Assembly: GCA_031272445.1 (NCBI GenBank)
Contig: JAISTT010000012.1
Span: 38,769-102,768, forward strand
Length of the DNA stretch: 64,000 bases
DNA from: Candidatus Endomicrobiellum mastotermitis
GTDB taxonomy: Bacteria > Elusimicrobiota > Endomicrobiia > Endomicrobiales > Endomicrobiaceae
Reading direction: 5' to 3'
Within the stretch, counting starts at the first letter, position 1. The number at the start of each line of letters is the position of its first letter. Under the pieces are notes generated by a model. The model saw only the letters and a program-made list of their open reading frames with translations, did no database searches and had not been told where the DNA came from. The translations under genes and the position numbers were made by a program. Positions 1 through 9,891 of this stretch are shown piece by piece.

Positions 1-26
1 AATTCAGGTTTCTTTATAAACGCCAT
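1..26 (-). CDS. rpsR: 30S ribosomal protein S18, N-terminal fragment (runs off window start)
   Basis: Minus strand reads ATG GCG TTT ATA AAG AAA CCT (MAFIKKPE) just downstream of ssb; rpsF-ssb-rpsR order is conserved. Confidence 0.6.
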
Positions 27-43
27 TTTTTTCTCCTAATCTG

Positions 44-532
44 TTAAAACGGTACATCATCATCAGAAGTATTATCAAATTGTCCAGAAAATTCATTCAC
101 ATTACCACCACTACTGCTAACAGCAGTCTCTCTTACATCTGTTACTGATTCCTGTCTAATTGTAACAAGAAACTGTATTCTTAAAACTACAACCTCTAAA
201 CGACTTCTCTTAACACCATCATTACCTTCCCATTTATTAGTTTGAAGTCTTCCTTCCACATGTACAGGCATCCCTTTTTTCAAGCGATTTCCACATCTTT
301 CAGCTTGATCTCCCCAAACAATAATAGGAACAAACGTAGGGTCAGCATCTTTCCACTCATTTGTAATGGTATCTTTTATTCTCCTGCTGATGGCTATGTC
401 AAAAGAACACACTGCCTTTCCATTGACTGTACGTCTCAATTCAGGATCCCTAGTAAGTCTGCCAACCATAATAACAATGTTTTGTTCAGGTAATCGAAAA
501 AAATTATTCTGTTGATTGTTCAGTTGACTCAT
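44..532 (-). CDS. ssb: Single-stranded DNA-binding protein
   Basis: OB-fold SSB pattern (VGRLTRDPELRRT...VEGRLQTNKW), acidic tail ending DDDVPF. Confidence 0.95.
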   Translation of the reverse strand: MSQLNNQQNNFFRLPEQNIVIMVGRLTRDPELRRTVNGKAVCSFDIAISRRIKDTITNEWKDADPTFVPIIVWGDQAERCGNRLKKGMPVHVEGRLQTNKWEGNDGVKRSRLEVVVLRIQFLVTIRQESVTDVRETAVSSSGGNVNEFSGQFDNTSDDDVPF

Positions 533-911
533 TTTGCCTTACCTTTATTGCTCCTGTCACTGCAGTATTGATCTCTGCTATTTTATCATCTTGCTTTACA
601 ATTGCAATTTGTTTTGCTGCAGCTTTTTTATCCTCAGCTTTAACTGTAACAAACCTCATAATTGAATCATTAAATTTAAAAAAATTCTCAAGAGTTTTGA
701 TCATCAAACCATTTCCATCAAACTCAATATAAACATAACTCCCTTCATAGAACTTATCAATTTGGTAAGCAAGTTTTTTTTTCCCAAGTTGCTGAACCGT
801 TTTAACAACTCCCTTTGAAGTTTCAATAACTTCTAGCACTTTCGCGGTAACCTCTTCAACTTCCTTAGCTGACAACCTAGGAGAAATAATAAATGTACTC
901 TCATAATTCAT
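504..911 (-). CDS. rpsF: 30S ribosomal protein S6
   Basis: MNYESTFIISPRLS...YVYIEFDG S6 pattern; adjacent to ssb. Confidence 0.93.
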   Translation of the reverse strand: MNYESTFIISPRLSAKEVEEVTAKVLEVIETSKGVVKTVQQLGKKKLAYQIDKFYEGSYVYIEFDGNGLMIKTLENFFKFNDSIMRFVTVKAEDKKAAAKQIAIVKQDDKIAEINTAVTGAIKVRQNESTEQSTE

Positions 912-1057
912 GTTTCACACCTTTTTTGTGGAATTCTCTCAAAAAATTTTAAGAGACTTAACCTTACAACACCTACAAAGGCAAAATTATAACTTATAAC
1001 TAACCCTTACATTAAAAGCTTATGTTATATAAAATAAACAACTTTTTCAATAGAAGA

Positions 1058-2182
1058 TTATTTGAAAATCTTCTTAAAAAAACTGTCATTTTGAAACTGA
1101 GCATTTTTCGGAACTTCACCCATAGATTTCGCATATTCAAAAAGCGCTCGCTTTTGGGCATCATTCATGGATTTAGGAACCGAAACGTTTATCTTAACAT
1201 AAAGATCTCCTCTACTTTTTCTTCCAAGTTTTGGAAACCCTTGCTCACGCACTCTCAAAACAGTTCCTGGTTGAGTCGATGAAGGAACTCTCACCTTTAC
1301 ATGTTCTCTCAAAACTGGTACATCATACTCAACTCCCATTGCAGCTTGAGAAAAAGAGATAGAAACTTCCGTATATAAATCATCGCCTTTTCTTTTAAAA
1401 CCAGCAGTTTGTTTCATGTGTATTACAACATACAAATCTCCTGATGGATACCCGCTAGGACCTGCATTACCAGAACCTGATACCTTTAAAGATGTACCTT
1501 CATCGACACCAGCAGGAATTCTCACTGTAACAGTTTTCCTACCCCTTATAGTTCCCTCTCCTCTACACTCATAACAAGGTTTATCTATAAAATTCCCTCT
1601 ACCTTTACACTGTGGGCATTCTTGGCTAAGCGAAAAAAAGCCTTGCGAATACCTTACTTGACCTTTCCCCTTGCACTTAGGACATTGCTTTGGAGCAAAG
1701 CCATCTTTACTACCAGTTCCGTGACAAATAGAACAAATATCTTTCCTTGATATATTAATTGAAACTTCCGCACCATTCATCGCGTCAAGATAAGAAATTT
1801 CTAAGTCATAGCGTAAATCTTCTCCTCGTCTCTGAGAACTTTCACTGTTACGTTTACCACCGAAAATATCACCGAAAATATCACCGAAAATATCACCCAC
1901 ATTCGAAAAATCACCACTATACTGAGTATAATTTCCTTGAAACGGCCCACTTCCATTATTGCTGATAGAATCGTGTCCGAAAGTATCATATTGCTGTCTC
2001 TTCTGAGCATCAGACAACACTTCGTAAGCCTCGTTTATTTCTTTAAATTTCTCTTCAGCTCCCTTATTACCTGGATTTTTATCCGGATGATATTTTAAAG
2101 CCAACTTTCTATAAGCCGACTTAATTTCATCTGAAGAAGCATTTTTACTAACTCCAAGCACTTCATAATAATCACGTTTCAT
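1058..2182 (-). CDS. dnaJ: Molecular chaperone DnaJ
   Basis: J domain with HPD, G/F region, four CxxCxGxG zinc motifs. Confidence 0.97.
   Translation of the reverse strand: MKRDYYEVLGVSKNASSDEIKSAYRKLALKYHPDKNPGNKGAEEKFKEINEAYEVLSDAQKRQQYDTFGHDSISNNGSGPFQGNYTQYSGDFSNVGDIFGDIFGDIFGGKRNSESSQRRGEDLRYDLEISYLDAMNGAEVSINISRKDICSICHGTGSKDGFAPKQCPKCKGKGQVRYSQGFFSLSQECPQCKGRGNFIDKPCYECRGEGTIRGRKTVTVRIPAGVDEGTSLKVSGSGNAGPSGYPSGDLYVVIHMKQTAGFKRKGDDLYTEVSISFSQAAMGVEYDVPVLREHVKVRVPSSTQPGTVLRVREQGFPKLGRKSRGDLYVKINVSVPKSMNDAQKRALFEYAKSMGEVPKNAQFQNDSFFKKIFK
1859..1898. repeat. In-frame ~12-bp tandem repeat (aaaatatcaccg, about 3 copies) within dnaJ
   Basis: cgaaaatatcaccgaaaatatcaccgaaaatatcaccc; encodes [11 protein letters not shown] in the G/F region. 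Confidence 0.85.
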
Positions 2183-2352
2183 TCTATTTTGTTCCTTGAA
2201 TACTCTTTTGCTTTTGTTTACTCACTATACACATCTAACTAGAAACTTCCACCATCTCTAAAGCACCTATATAAATGAGAATTAGGACGGATAGAGCAAA
2301 ATTATGTTTCAACATTTTCTATATCTTTTCTCAGTCCAAAATTAAAAAAACA

Positions 2353-4233
2353 TTACTTATTTTTTTTATCTTTATCATCAATTACTTCTGCCTCAACCAC
2401 TTTCTCTCCACTATTATTAGACGCTTGACTCTCATCTTGTGGTCCTTGCTGCGAATTATTCTGCGCATTTACATTTTGACTCTGTGAGGCTTTATATATT
2501 GCCTCGGCAAGTTTATGAGATGCTTTTGTCAATTCATCTTTGGTTGTTTTAATTAATGCTATATCATTGCCTTTTAAAGCTTCTTTTGCCGTAGTCAAAG
2601 CCTGTTCAACAGAAAGTTTATCATCGGCAGAAATTTTATCGCCATGTTCCTTTAAGTTTTTTTCAACTGAGTAAACAAGATTATCACCCTCATTCCTAGC
2701 TTCAATTTCTTCTTTGTGCTTTGCATCTTCGGAAGCATATTGTTCTGCTTCTTTAACATACTTGTCTATATCTTCCTTTGAAAGCTTGGTTGATGAAGAT
2801 ATCTTAATAGATTGTTCTTTTCCCGTACCTTTATCCTTTGCAGAAACATGCAAAATACCATTTGCATCTATGTCAAAAGTAACTTCTATTTGAGGAACGC
2901 CTCTGGGTGCAGGCGGTATCCCATCAAGCATAAATCTTCCAAGAGATAAATTATCCTTGGCCATAGGTCTTTCGCCCTGAAGAACATTGATTTCAACACC
3001 TGGTTGATTGTCAGCTGCTGTTGAAAATATTTGAGAACGTTTTGCAGGTACTGTAGTGTTTCTATCTATAAGCGCAGTTCTCACACCACCCATAGTTTCA
3101 AGTCCAAGTGTAAGCGGAGTAACATCCAAAAGAAGAATATCTTTAACATCTCCCGTTAACACTGCAGCCTGAACAGCCGCTCCAAAACATACACACTCCA
3201 TAGGATCAATTCCTCGCTCTACTTCTTTACCGACATAATCTTCAACGAATTTTTGTACAATAGGCATTCTAGTAGGACCACCTACTAAAATTATTTTTGT
3301 AACCGTTTCAGCTGTAAGTTTTGCATCTTTTATCGCCTGCTCAATAGAAGTCCTACATCTTTCAACTATAGGTCTTACCAAATTCTCAAGCGTTGCTCTA
3401 GTAAATTTCATCATTAAATGTTTTGGACCTGCAGCATCAGCTGTAATAAACGGAAGATTAATATCAGTTTCCAGAACACTCGAAAGTTCGATTTTAGCTT
3501 TCTCAGCAGCTTCCTTTAAACGCTGAACAGCCATTTTATCTTTTCTCAGATCTATACCGTTTACTTTCTTAAAATCTTCGGCAATATAGTCAATTAAAGC
3601 ACTATCCATATCAGTTCCACCAAGCTGAGTATCCCCCGAAGTTGAAAGGACCTCAAAAGTCCCCTCTGCACCCATTTCCATAATCGTTACATCAAGAGTT
3701 CCTCCTCCAAGATCAAAAACTAGTATTTTTTGTTCTTTGCCTACTTTATCTATACCATAAGCAAGAGATGCGGCTGTAGGCTCGTTTACAAGTCTCACAA
3801 CTTCAAGACCCGCTATTGCCCCAGCATCTTTTGTAGCCTGCCTCTGATTATCATTAAAATAAGCTGGCACTGTAATAACAGCTTTAGATATTGTTTCACC
3901 CAAATAAGCTTCGGCATCTTTTTTTATCTTCTGAAGTATAAAAGCCGAAAGTTGCTGAGGAGTAAATTCCTTGCCATTCACATTATATTTATAGTCTGTA
4001 CCCATTTTTCTCTTAAAAGCACTCAAAGTCCCTTCAGGATTTGTAACTGCCTGTCTTCTCGCTGGTTCACCAACTAAAAGTTGTCCGTCCTTTGTAAATG
4101 CAACATAAGATGGAAACGCTTTGCCTCCTAATGTCGTTCCTTCAGCTGAAGGAATAAGTGTGGTCTTCCCACCTTCCATAACAGCTGCTGCTGAATTTGA
4201 CGTCCCTAAATCTATTCCTATAATCTTTGCCAC
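2353..4233 (-). CDS. dnaK: Molecular chaperone DnaK (Hsp70)
   Basis: [22 protein letters not shown]..., [13 protein letters not shown] motif; complete Hsp70 length. Confidence 0.98.
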   Translation of the reverse strand: MAKIIGIDLGTSNSAAAVMEGGKTTLIPSAEGTTLGGKAFPSYVAFTKDGQLLVGEPARRQAVTNPEGTLSAFKRKMGTDYKYNVNGKEFTPQQLSAFILQKIKKDAEAYLGETISKAVITVPAYFNDNQRQATKDAGAIAGLEVVRLVNEPTAASLAYGIDKVGKEQKILVFDLGGGTLDVTIMEMGAEGTFEVLSTSGDTQLGGTDMDSALIDYIAEDFKKVNGIDLRKDKMAVQRLKEAAEKAKIELSSVLETDINLPFITADAAGPKHLMMKFTRATLENLVRPIVERCRTSIEQAIKDAKLTAETVTKIILVGGPTRMPIVQKFVEDYVGKEVERGIDPMECVCFGAAVQAAVLTGDVKDILLLDVTPLTLGLETMGGVRTALIDRNTTVPAKRSQIFSTAADNQPGVEINVLQGERPMAKDNLSLGRFMLDGIPPAPRGVPQIEVTFDIDANGILHVSAKDKGTGKEQSIKISSSTKLSKEDIDKYVKEAEQYASEDAKHKEEIEARNEGDNLVYSVEKNLKEHGDKISADDKLSVEQALTTAKEALKGNDIALIKTTKDELTKASHKLAEAIYKASQSQNVNAQNNSQQGPQDESQASNNSGEKVVEAEVIDDKDKKNK

Positions 4234-4380
4234 TTGCTGCCCCCTATTTTTTTTCTATTTTATTTATGTGTTATATTGTGTAGTAGATCCTTTGTTTTAA
4301 TTTCACACAATAATAATAAAGCTCATCATAAAACTCAATCCATTCAAGCCAAACTTAGAAAAAACAACGAAAGTAACGGT

Positions 4381-4956
4381 TTAGTCCATATTTTTTTTTA
4401 TATTTTTTGCAACTTTAACTTTTAATGTCCTCATCAATCTTTCATTCAATCTATACCCTTTCTGATAAACTTCTAAGATTTTTCCATCTTCTTCTTCACT
4501 TTCAACATGATCTAAAGCTTCGCACACAGTCGGATCAAATTTTTCACATTTTATTTCTTCAACACCTTCCTCTTTTAACATTTTTGAAAATTCTTTATTT
4601 ATCATTTCAAGTCCAAGCATTATACTTTCCATATTACCTCCGGCCCTTATACTCTGCAAAGCTTGTTGAAAAACATCGTAAACATTAATTTGCTTAAGAA
4701 GAATTTTTTCTTTGCCCCACTCCAAATAATCCTTTTTTTCTTTTTCGGAACGTTTTCTATAATTTTCAAAATCAGCTCTCAGTCTCAAAAGTTGGTCATA
4801 AAAATTTTGGGCTTGCTTATTTTTCTCTTCAACCGACTGTTTCAAAATTTCAAGTTCAGAAATCTTTTCATTTCTTGCCTCATTATAATAACAATCTTGA
4901 TCTTGTGCTTTATGCATATTTGAAACTTTTTTGACTCCCTGCTTTTCGTTTTCCAA
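4381..4956 (-). CDS. grpE: Nucleotide exchange factor GrpE
   Basis: Coiled coil followed by LRADFENYRKRSEKEK and the beta domain ending GYRLNERLMRTLKVKVAK. Confidence 0.95.
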   Translation of the reverse strand: MENEKQGVKKVSNMHKAQDQDCYYNEARNEKISELEILKQSVEEKNKQAQNFYDQLLRLRADFENYRKRSEKEKKDYLEWGKEKILLKQINVYDVFQQALQSIRAGGNMESIMLGLEMINKEFSKMLKEEGVEEIKCEKFDPTVCEALDHVESEEEDGKILEVYQKGYRLNERLMRTLKVKVAKNIKKNMD

Positions 4957-4996
4957 ATTGCCACCTCCTTAAAACTACATATTCATCTCGTTTTCA

Positions 4997-6040
4997 CTAA
5001 AGTCTGTACATTTCTTTAAAAAATTTATTTAAGACCTCAGAAACACGACTTACAATTGACATCATTTTCTCATATTCCATCCGTTTAGGACCAATAATCC
5101 CTAGAACGCCAATTGCATGTTCCCCATTGTTATAAACTGCCGTTACTACACTTAGATCTTTAAGTTCAGAGAGAATATTTTCAGAACCTATCTTCACATT
5201 TATTCTATTATCGTTAAAATCTTTACTTATTATTTCAATAAATTTCTCTTTGTATTCTTTAAAGTTAACAAACGATTTTACTAAATCGGAGTCATTAAAA
5301 CCCGAAATTGTAATTCCGTTTGACGCACCATCTATATAAACATCATCTTGTATATTGTAAAAAACATCACTTATTTTTTCAGCAATTTCTAAAATTTCAG
5401 CTTCACTTTGTCTAAAATTTCTAATCTCTAAAATAATTTTCCTGTTTGCCTGAGCAACTGATACACCTCTTAACTTCTCATTCAAGAAATTTCTAAGCCT
5501 GCTAATTTGTTCACATGTAAGGCAAGCCTCTATCTTTTTATGCTTTATCATCCCACTTTTAGTGAGCAAAACGACCAAAAGTTCTATTTCTGAAATCTGT
5601 ACAAATTCAATACTTTTCACTTGATCACACTGAGCTTTAGGTGTCATGACAAAACCCGTACATTGCGAAAGTCCTGACAAAATACGAGAAGTTTCAGAAA
5701 GTAGTGTTTCTATTTCGTTATGTTTTTGCTCATATTCTCTTCTTATTCTCTCCTCCTCCTCAATTGCAAAATTTTGAAGTTTTACGAGATTATCAACATA
5801 AGACCTATAACCTTTATCAGTAGGAATCCTGCCTGCAGAAGTATGTGGATGGGTTAAATATCCCTCTTTTTCAAGATCAGCCATTAATTTTCTGACAGTA
5901 GCTGGAGAAAGAGAAATATTATACTCCTCTATTAAAACATTAGATCCTACAGGTTTCCCAGTTTTAATATAATGATGTATGATGGTACTTAGTATATGAT
6001 TTTTCCTCTTCCGCATAACTTCTAAGGATATATATCGCAT
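4997..6040 (-). CDS. hrcA: Heat-inducible transcription repressor HrcA
   Basis: Winged helix (SPATVRKLMADLEKEGYLTHPHTSAGRIPTDKGYR) and C-terminal GVLGIIGPKRMEYEKM. Confidence 0.97.
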   Translation of the reverse strand: MRYISLEVMRKRKNHILSTIIHHYIKTGKPVGSNVLIEEYNISLSPATVRKLMADLEKEGYLTHPHTSAGRIPTDKGYRSYVDNLVKLQNFAIEEEERIRREYEQKHNEIETLLSETSRILSGLSQCTGFVMTPKAQCDQVKSIEFVQISEIELLVVLLTKSGMIKHKKIEACLTCEQISRLRNFLNEKLRGVSVAQANRKIILEIRNFRQSEAEILEIAEKISDVFYNIQDDVYIDGASNGITISGFNDSDLVKSFVNFKEYKEKFIEIISKDFNDNRINVKIGSENILSELKDLSVVTAVYNNGEHAIGVLGIIGPKRMEYEKMMSIVSRVSEVLNKFFKEMYRL

Positions 6041-6083
6041 TTTAGTCTCTTAAAAATTACTTTAAACTACAAATTTTTATTTC

Positions 6084-6108
6084 TAGCACTCGTTATATTA
6101 TAGTGCTA
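6084..6108. promoter_or_regulatory. CIRCE operator (HrcA binding site)
   Basis: TAGCACT-N11-AGTGCTA perfect inverted repeat with canonical CIRCE spacing, upstream of hrcA. Confidence 0.93.
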
Positions 6109-6110
6109 CC

Positions 6111-6139
6111 ATTGTAGCAGTAATATCAGACCATGTCAA
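6111..6139 (-). promoter_or_regulatory. Sigma70-type promoter of the hrcA-grpE-dnaK-dnaJ operon
   Basis: Minus strand TTGACA-N17-TACAAT, immediately followed by CIRCE. Confidence 0.85.
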
Positions 6140-6159
6140 GGCTTTTATAAATTTAACAA

Positions 6160-6188
6160 TTGACAAAGTACACAATATATCATAGTAT
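6160..6188 (+). promoter_or_regulatory. Sigma70-type promoter upstream of the oxidoreductase gamma subunit
   Basis: TTGACA-N17-TAGTAT on + strand. Confidence 0.55.
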
Positions 6189-6274
6189 TCTGTGTGTTAT
6201 TATTGACGTATTAAAGAGTACAATAAACTATTAACATTTATAACTATTTATAAAAGTAAAAGGGGCGAATAAGG

Positions 6275-6850
6275 GTGCAAAATAAAATAATAATAGCTGG
6301 TTTTGGAGGGCAAGGTGTTCTTATAGCAGGGATTTTAATTGCACAAACAGCAATAGAGGAAGACCTGCATACAACTTGGTTCCCATCTTATGGAGCTGAA
6401 ATGCGTGGAGGTACAGCAAATTCCACAGTTATAATATCAAGCGATGAAGTAGGTTCTCCTGTTGTTTCAATTCCAGATACACTAATAGCGTTAAATGAGC
6501 TATCCTTAAATAAGTTTATACCGAAAATGACTGATGAAACCTTAATAATAGCTAACTTAAATGTATTGCAAAATAAGAAGTACAGTCCAAAATTTCATTC
6601 TATACCTATTACAGATATTGCAGATAAAACAATTAAAAATTTAAAAACTACAAATATGGTTGCAGTAGGATTACTAATAAAACTGCTTGAGAAAAATACT
6701 ACTGATCCTAAAGATACGAAAAAAAACGATGAAAAAGTTCTCCACTTAGAAAGTGCTTTACATGCCTGTGAAAAAGTATTTGAGTCAAAACAACAACTTA
6801 TTGAAATCAACAAAAAGGCAATCCAGGCAGGGTACAATTTTATAAATTAA
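6275..6850 (+). CDS. 2-oxoacid:ferredoxin oxidoreductase gamma subunit (KorC/PorG-like), GTG start
   Basis: GFGGQGVLIAGILIAQTAIEE...WFPSYGAEMRGGTANSTVIIS gamma-subunit signature. Confidence 0.88.
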   Translation: MQNKIIIAGFGGQGVLIAGILIAQTAIEEDLHTTWFPSYGAEMRGGTANSTVIISSDEVGSPVVSIPDTLIALNELSLNKFIPKMTDETLIIANLNVLQNKKYSPKFHSIPITDIADKTIKNLKTTNMVAVGLLIKLLEKNTTDPKDTKKNDEKVLHLESALHACEKVFESKQQLIEINKKAIQAGYNFIN

Positions 6851-6878
6851 GAAATCACAAACATTATTAAGAGGTTCT

Positions 6879-7334
6879 TTGATGATAATAAGAGCAGCCA
6901 AAGTTACAGATACAAAAGAAATACATGGAATTATTGAACATTACGCAAATAATAAAAAAATGTTACATAGATCTTTAAATACACTATATGAAGATATTCA
7001 AGAATTTGTTGTCTTCGAAGATAAAAGTAAAGTAATCGCTTGCGGTGCACTGCATGTTTCATGGGAAGATCTAGCAGAAATAAAAAGTTTAGCTGTGTTA
7101 GATGAATACCAAAAGCAAGGGCTTGGCAAAAAAATAGTTAATAATCTACAAGAAAATGCAAAAAGACTAGAAGTAAACAGAGTTTTTGTGCTGAGTTTTA
7201 ATCCAGAATTTTTTGTTAAGCTTGGATATAAAAAAATTCAAAAGGAAGACTTACCGCACAAAATATGGCGAGAATGTGTTAATTGTCATTTTTTTCCAAA
7301 CTGTGGTGAAATAGCATTATCTCTTACATTATAA
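6879..7334 (+). CDS. GNAT-family N-acetyltransferase (ArgA-like)
   Basis: IRAAKVTDTKEI...EIKSLAVLDEYQKQGLGKKIVNNL acetyl-CoA binding motif. Confidence 0.85.
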   Translation: MMIIRAAKVTDTKEIHGIIEHYANNKKMLHRSLNTLYEDIQEFVVFEDKSKVIACGALHVSWEDLAEIKSLAVLDEYQKQGLGKKIVNNLQENAKRLEVNRVFVLSFNPEFFVKLGYKKIQKEDLPHKIWRECVNCHFFPNCGEIALSLTL

Positions 7335-7419
7335 TAATATAGAAACTATTAGTTTTAGAATGTACCCATGGTACTAGTTATTAGGCGTGTTTGGATTTAC
7401 GAAAAATTATTTTCTATAA

Positions 7420-7505
7420 GCCGAGATGGTGGAATTGGCAGACACGTGAGACTCAAAATCTCAAATTGTTTAGACAATGTGCGGGTTCAAGTCCCGCTCT
7501 CGGCA
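7420..7505 (+). tRNA. tRNA-Leu (anticodon CAA)
   Basis: GCCGAGA/TCTCGGC acceptor stem, TGAGA-CTCAAAA-TCTCA anticodon arm, long variable arm, GCGGGTTCAAGTCCCGC T arm. Confidence 0.95.
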
Positions 7506-7542
7506 CATATACCAAGTGCTCATCAATAAAGTAATTTAGGAT

Positions 7543-8385
7543 TCAATATTTTTCAGACTTTTCTAAAATATAAACCATTACATTTTTAAACATCCAAGGT
7601 TTTTCTTCCTCCACGCTATTTACACCTAAATCCACACGTTTACCTTTTATAAGACCTCCAGTGTCACTTGCATAGCCATAACCATAACCCGGAATAAAAA
7701 GTCTTGTTTTTAAAGGTATAACTTTTGGATCAACAGCTACCATACCTCTTTGCATCTTATATCCGAGAAAAGTTATTTTCCCATCTCTCCATGCAAGTGG
7801 ATCTCCGGGATAATAGGCAGTGGCAATCATTTTCATTTTCTTTGCTTTTGATAAATCATAAATTTTTTCTACTGCATTATTTGAATTAAAAAGTACAAGA
7901 CGATAATATTTCCTAGTTGTGATATTCTTATTTATAACATTACTGTCATATAAATCACCATCATGAAAAATTTCTTCAACAGTTTTTGTAACATTTTTTT
8001 CTATACCTTTTTGAAGTTCAACTTTTCTTAAGTTTAAATTATATTTCATATTCCAAATTACTTTAAAAGAAATATTTATAACAAAATTTCGTCGCTTTTT
8101 CGTAACATGTGTAACCTTCACTTCCTCTAAAGGACTGAGAGGTTTACTTATATCATGTGAAATTATGTCACTATTACTAAGTAAAATATTGTACTTTTCT
8201 AAAATCGTCTTTAAAGATATTTTTTCAAACGGCAATACAGTATAAATCGTTTTTCCTACAATAATATACGACCACGTACGCATAGAACTTATTAACGTTA
8301 AACACTTTGATAACACTAAAATACCGAATGCTACAGAAAATAATTTTAAGAAGTTTACTACAATAAACTTAGTTTTCTTCATCAC
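7543..8385 (-). CDS. Membrane-anchored 3D (Asp-Asp-Asp) domain protein, possible peptidoglycan-active enzyme
   Basis: N-terminal hydrophobic helix; TAYYPGDPLAW...VAVDPKVIPLKTRLFIPGYGYGYASDTGGLIKGKRVDLG. Confidence 0.82.
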   Translation of the reverse strand: MMKKTKFIVVNFLKLFSVAFGILVLSKCLTLISSMRTWSYIIVGKTIYTVLPFEKISLKTILEKYNILLSNSDIISHDISKPLSPLEEVKVTHVTKKRRNFVINISFKVIWNMKYNLNLRKVELQKGIEKNVTKTVEEIFHDGDLYDSNVINKNITTRKYYRLVLFNSNNAVEKIYDLSKAKKMKMIATAYYPGDPLAWRDGKITFLGYKMQRGMVAVDPKVIPLKTRLFIPGYGYGYASDTGGLIKGKRVDLGVNSVEEEKPWMFKNVMVYILEKSEKY

Positions 8386-8971
8386 CTAGATAAGGGCGAA
8401 TTCTAAACTGTACACCAATTTCTCTTGATATTTTTTCAACCTTTGATGTGTCAAATCCAAGAGACTCTACAGCGGTCACAACAACTTTAGATATGTAGTT
8501 CCTCGCCTCCTTAGCAAACTTTACCACTTCGTCAAAAGACTCCTCCCCAAACATTGGCTTATTAATTTCATTATGTTCTTTAGGACTTGACCCATTTAAA
8601 CTTATTGATATAATGTCAACAAGTCCTTTTAGTTCAGGCAATACATTCCTACCATAATAACGATTTGCGAGACCAGATGTATTAACTCTCACTTTTCCAC
8701 CATTATCTTTTATCCATCTTGAAATTTTTTTTACTGCTCCAATATTAACTAAACAATCTCCATAACCACAAAAAATCACCTCGCCATAATTCTTAGGATC
8801 TTTTATAGCAGTTATGACTTCTTTATAGGATGGCTCCACATCAAGCTTCAAATTAGTTCCTCTAAATTTGTTATCCCACTTACGCTTTATGCAATACGGA
8901 CACGACATCATACACCTGTTAGTTATATTTAAATATAAATTACTTCCATAAACATAAGAAATTGTGCTCAT
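8369..8971 (-). CDS. TatD-associated radical SAM protein
   Basis: CMMSCPYC (CxxxCxxC); GEVIFCGYGDCLVN; next to tatD as in the TatD-linked rSAM family. Confidence 0.85.
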   Translation of the reverse strand: MSTISYVYGSNLYLNITNRCMMSCPYCIKRKWDNKFRGTNLKLDVEPSYKEVITAIKDPKNYGEVIFCGYGDCLVNIGAVKKISRWIKDNGGKVRVNTSGLANRYYGRNVLPELKGLVDIISISLNGSSPKEHNEINKPMFGEESFDEVVKFAKEARNYISKVVVTAVESLGFDTSKVEKISREIGVQFRIRPYLGDEEN

Positions 8972-9083
8972 ATATAAGTCCTTTTAATGAAATCTTGCCA
9001 TCATATCATTTGTTACTTAGGCATATATTTATTATTCTTTGACAACTCATTTAAACCACATTTTTGTATACTAATACAAATCA

Positions 9084-9860
9084 TCACCATATACTAAATA
9101 ATTTCAATGCATTTTGTGTAGTTATTTGTACCACTTCACTAAACAACATCTTTTTTATCTTCGCTATTTCCCTTAAAGTTTCAACTACATAAGATGGCTC
9201 ATTTCTTTGTCCTCTATATTTTTTAGGAGTAAGATACGGGCAATCAGTTTCACATAATAAATTATTTATATCAGTTTCAAAAACAACATGTTTTAAATTA
9301 TCAGATTTATTGTATGTCAGAATCCCACCGATCCCAAGCAAAAATCCCATCTTAATAAATACTTTAGCTTGCTTCAAATTCCCAGAAAAGCAGTGCACTA
9401 CACCTTTTAGGGAAGATTTATATCTTCCTAAAACATCAATTATATCATCATACGCATCACGACAGTGAACAATAATTGGTTTATTACATTTATTAGCAAT
9501 ACCAATTTGTTTTATAAATAATTCTTTCTGAAAATTGATACTTCCCGTAAAAGAACTATTATTATTATAATGATAATCTAATCCTATTTCACCAATAGCT
9601 ATACACTTTTCATTTTTAACTAAAGTTTTTAGTTTATCGAAGTCTTCATGAGTTGTTTTCGACACATTATTAGGATGAATCCCAAACGATACAAAAATAT
9701 TATCTCTTTTTGAAAGTTCTAAAGCTTTATCCCAATAACTATTCTCGCAAGCCACCTCAAAAATTTTTTTCACACCTAAGTTAAAGGCGTTTTGTATAAC
9801 AATTTCTCTATCACTATCAAATCTTATATCCGCTATATGAGCATGTGTGTCAATTATCAT
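9084..9860 (-). CDS. tatD: TatD-family metal-dependent deoxyribonuclease
   Basis: MIIDTHAHIADIRF...IGEIGLDYHY...PIIVHCRDAYDD...ETDCPYLTPKKYRG; start set to the internal Met of the listed ORF. Confidence 0.93.
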   Translation of the reverse strand: MIIDTHAHIADIRFDSDREIVIQNAFNLGVKKIFEVACENSYWDKALELSKRDNIFVSFGIHPNNVSKTTHEDFDKLKTLVKNEKCIAIGEIGLDYHYNNNSSFTGSINFQKELFIKQIGIANKCNKPIIVHCRDAYDDIIDVLGRYKSSLKGVVHCFSGNLKQAKVFIKMGFLLGIGGILTYNKSDNLKHVVFETDINNLLCETDCPYLTPKKYRGQRNEPSYVVETLREIAKIKKMLFSEVVQITTQNALKLFSIW

Positions 9861-9891
9861 TTTATAACTTGCCTTATTAATTACTAACAAT

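Noticed and set aside
1801-2010. 69-aa minus-strand ORF in alternative frame of dnaJ
   Set aside because: Its apparent repeats only reflect the 12-bp repeat in dnaJ read in another frame.
3730-4077. 115-aa plus-strand ORF
   Set aside because: Antisense to dnaK; no family features.
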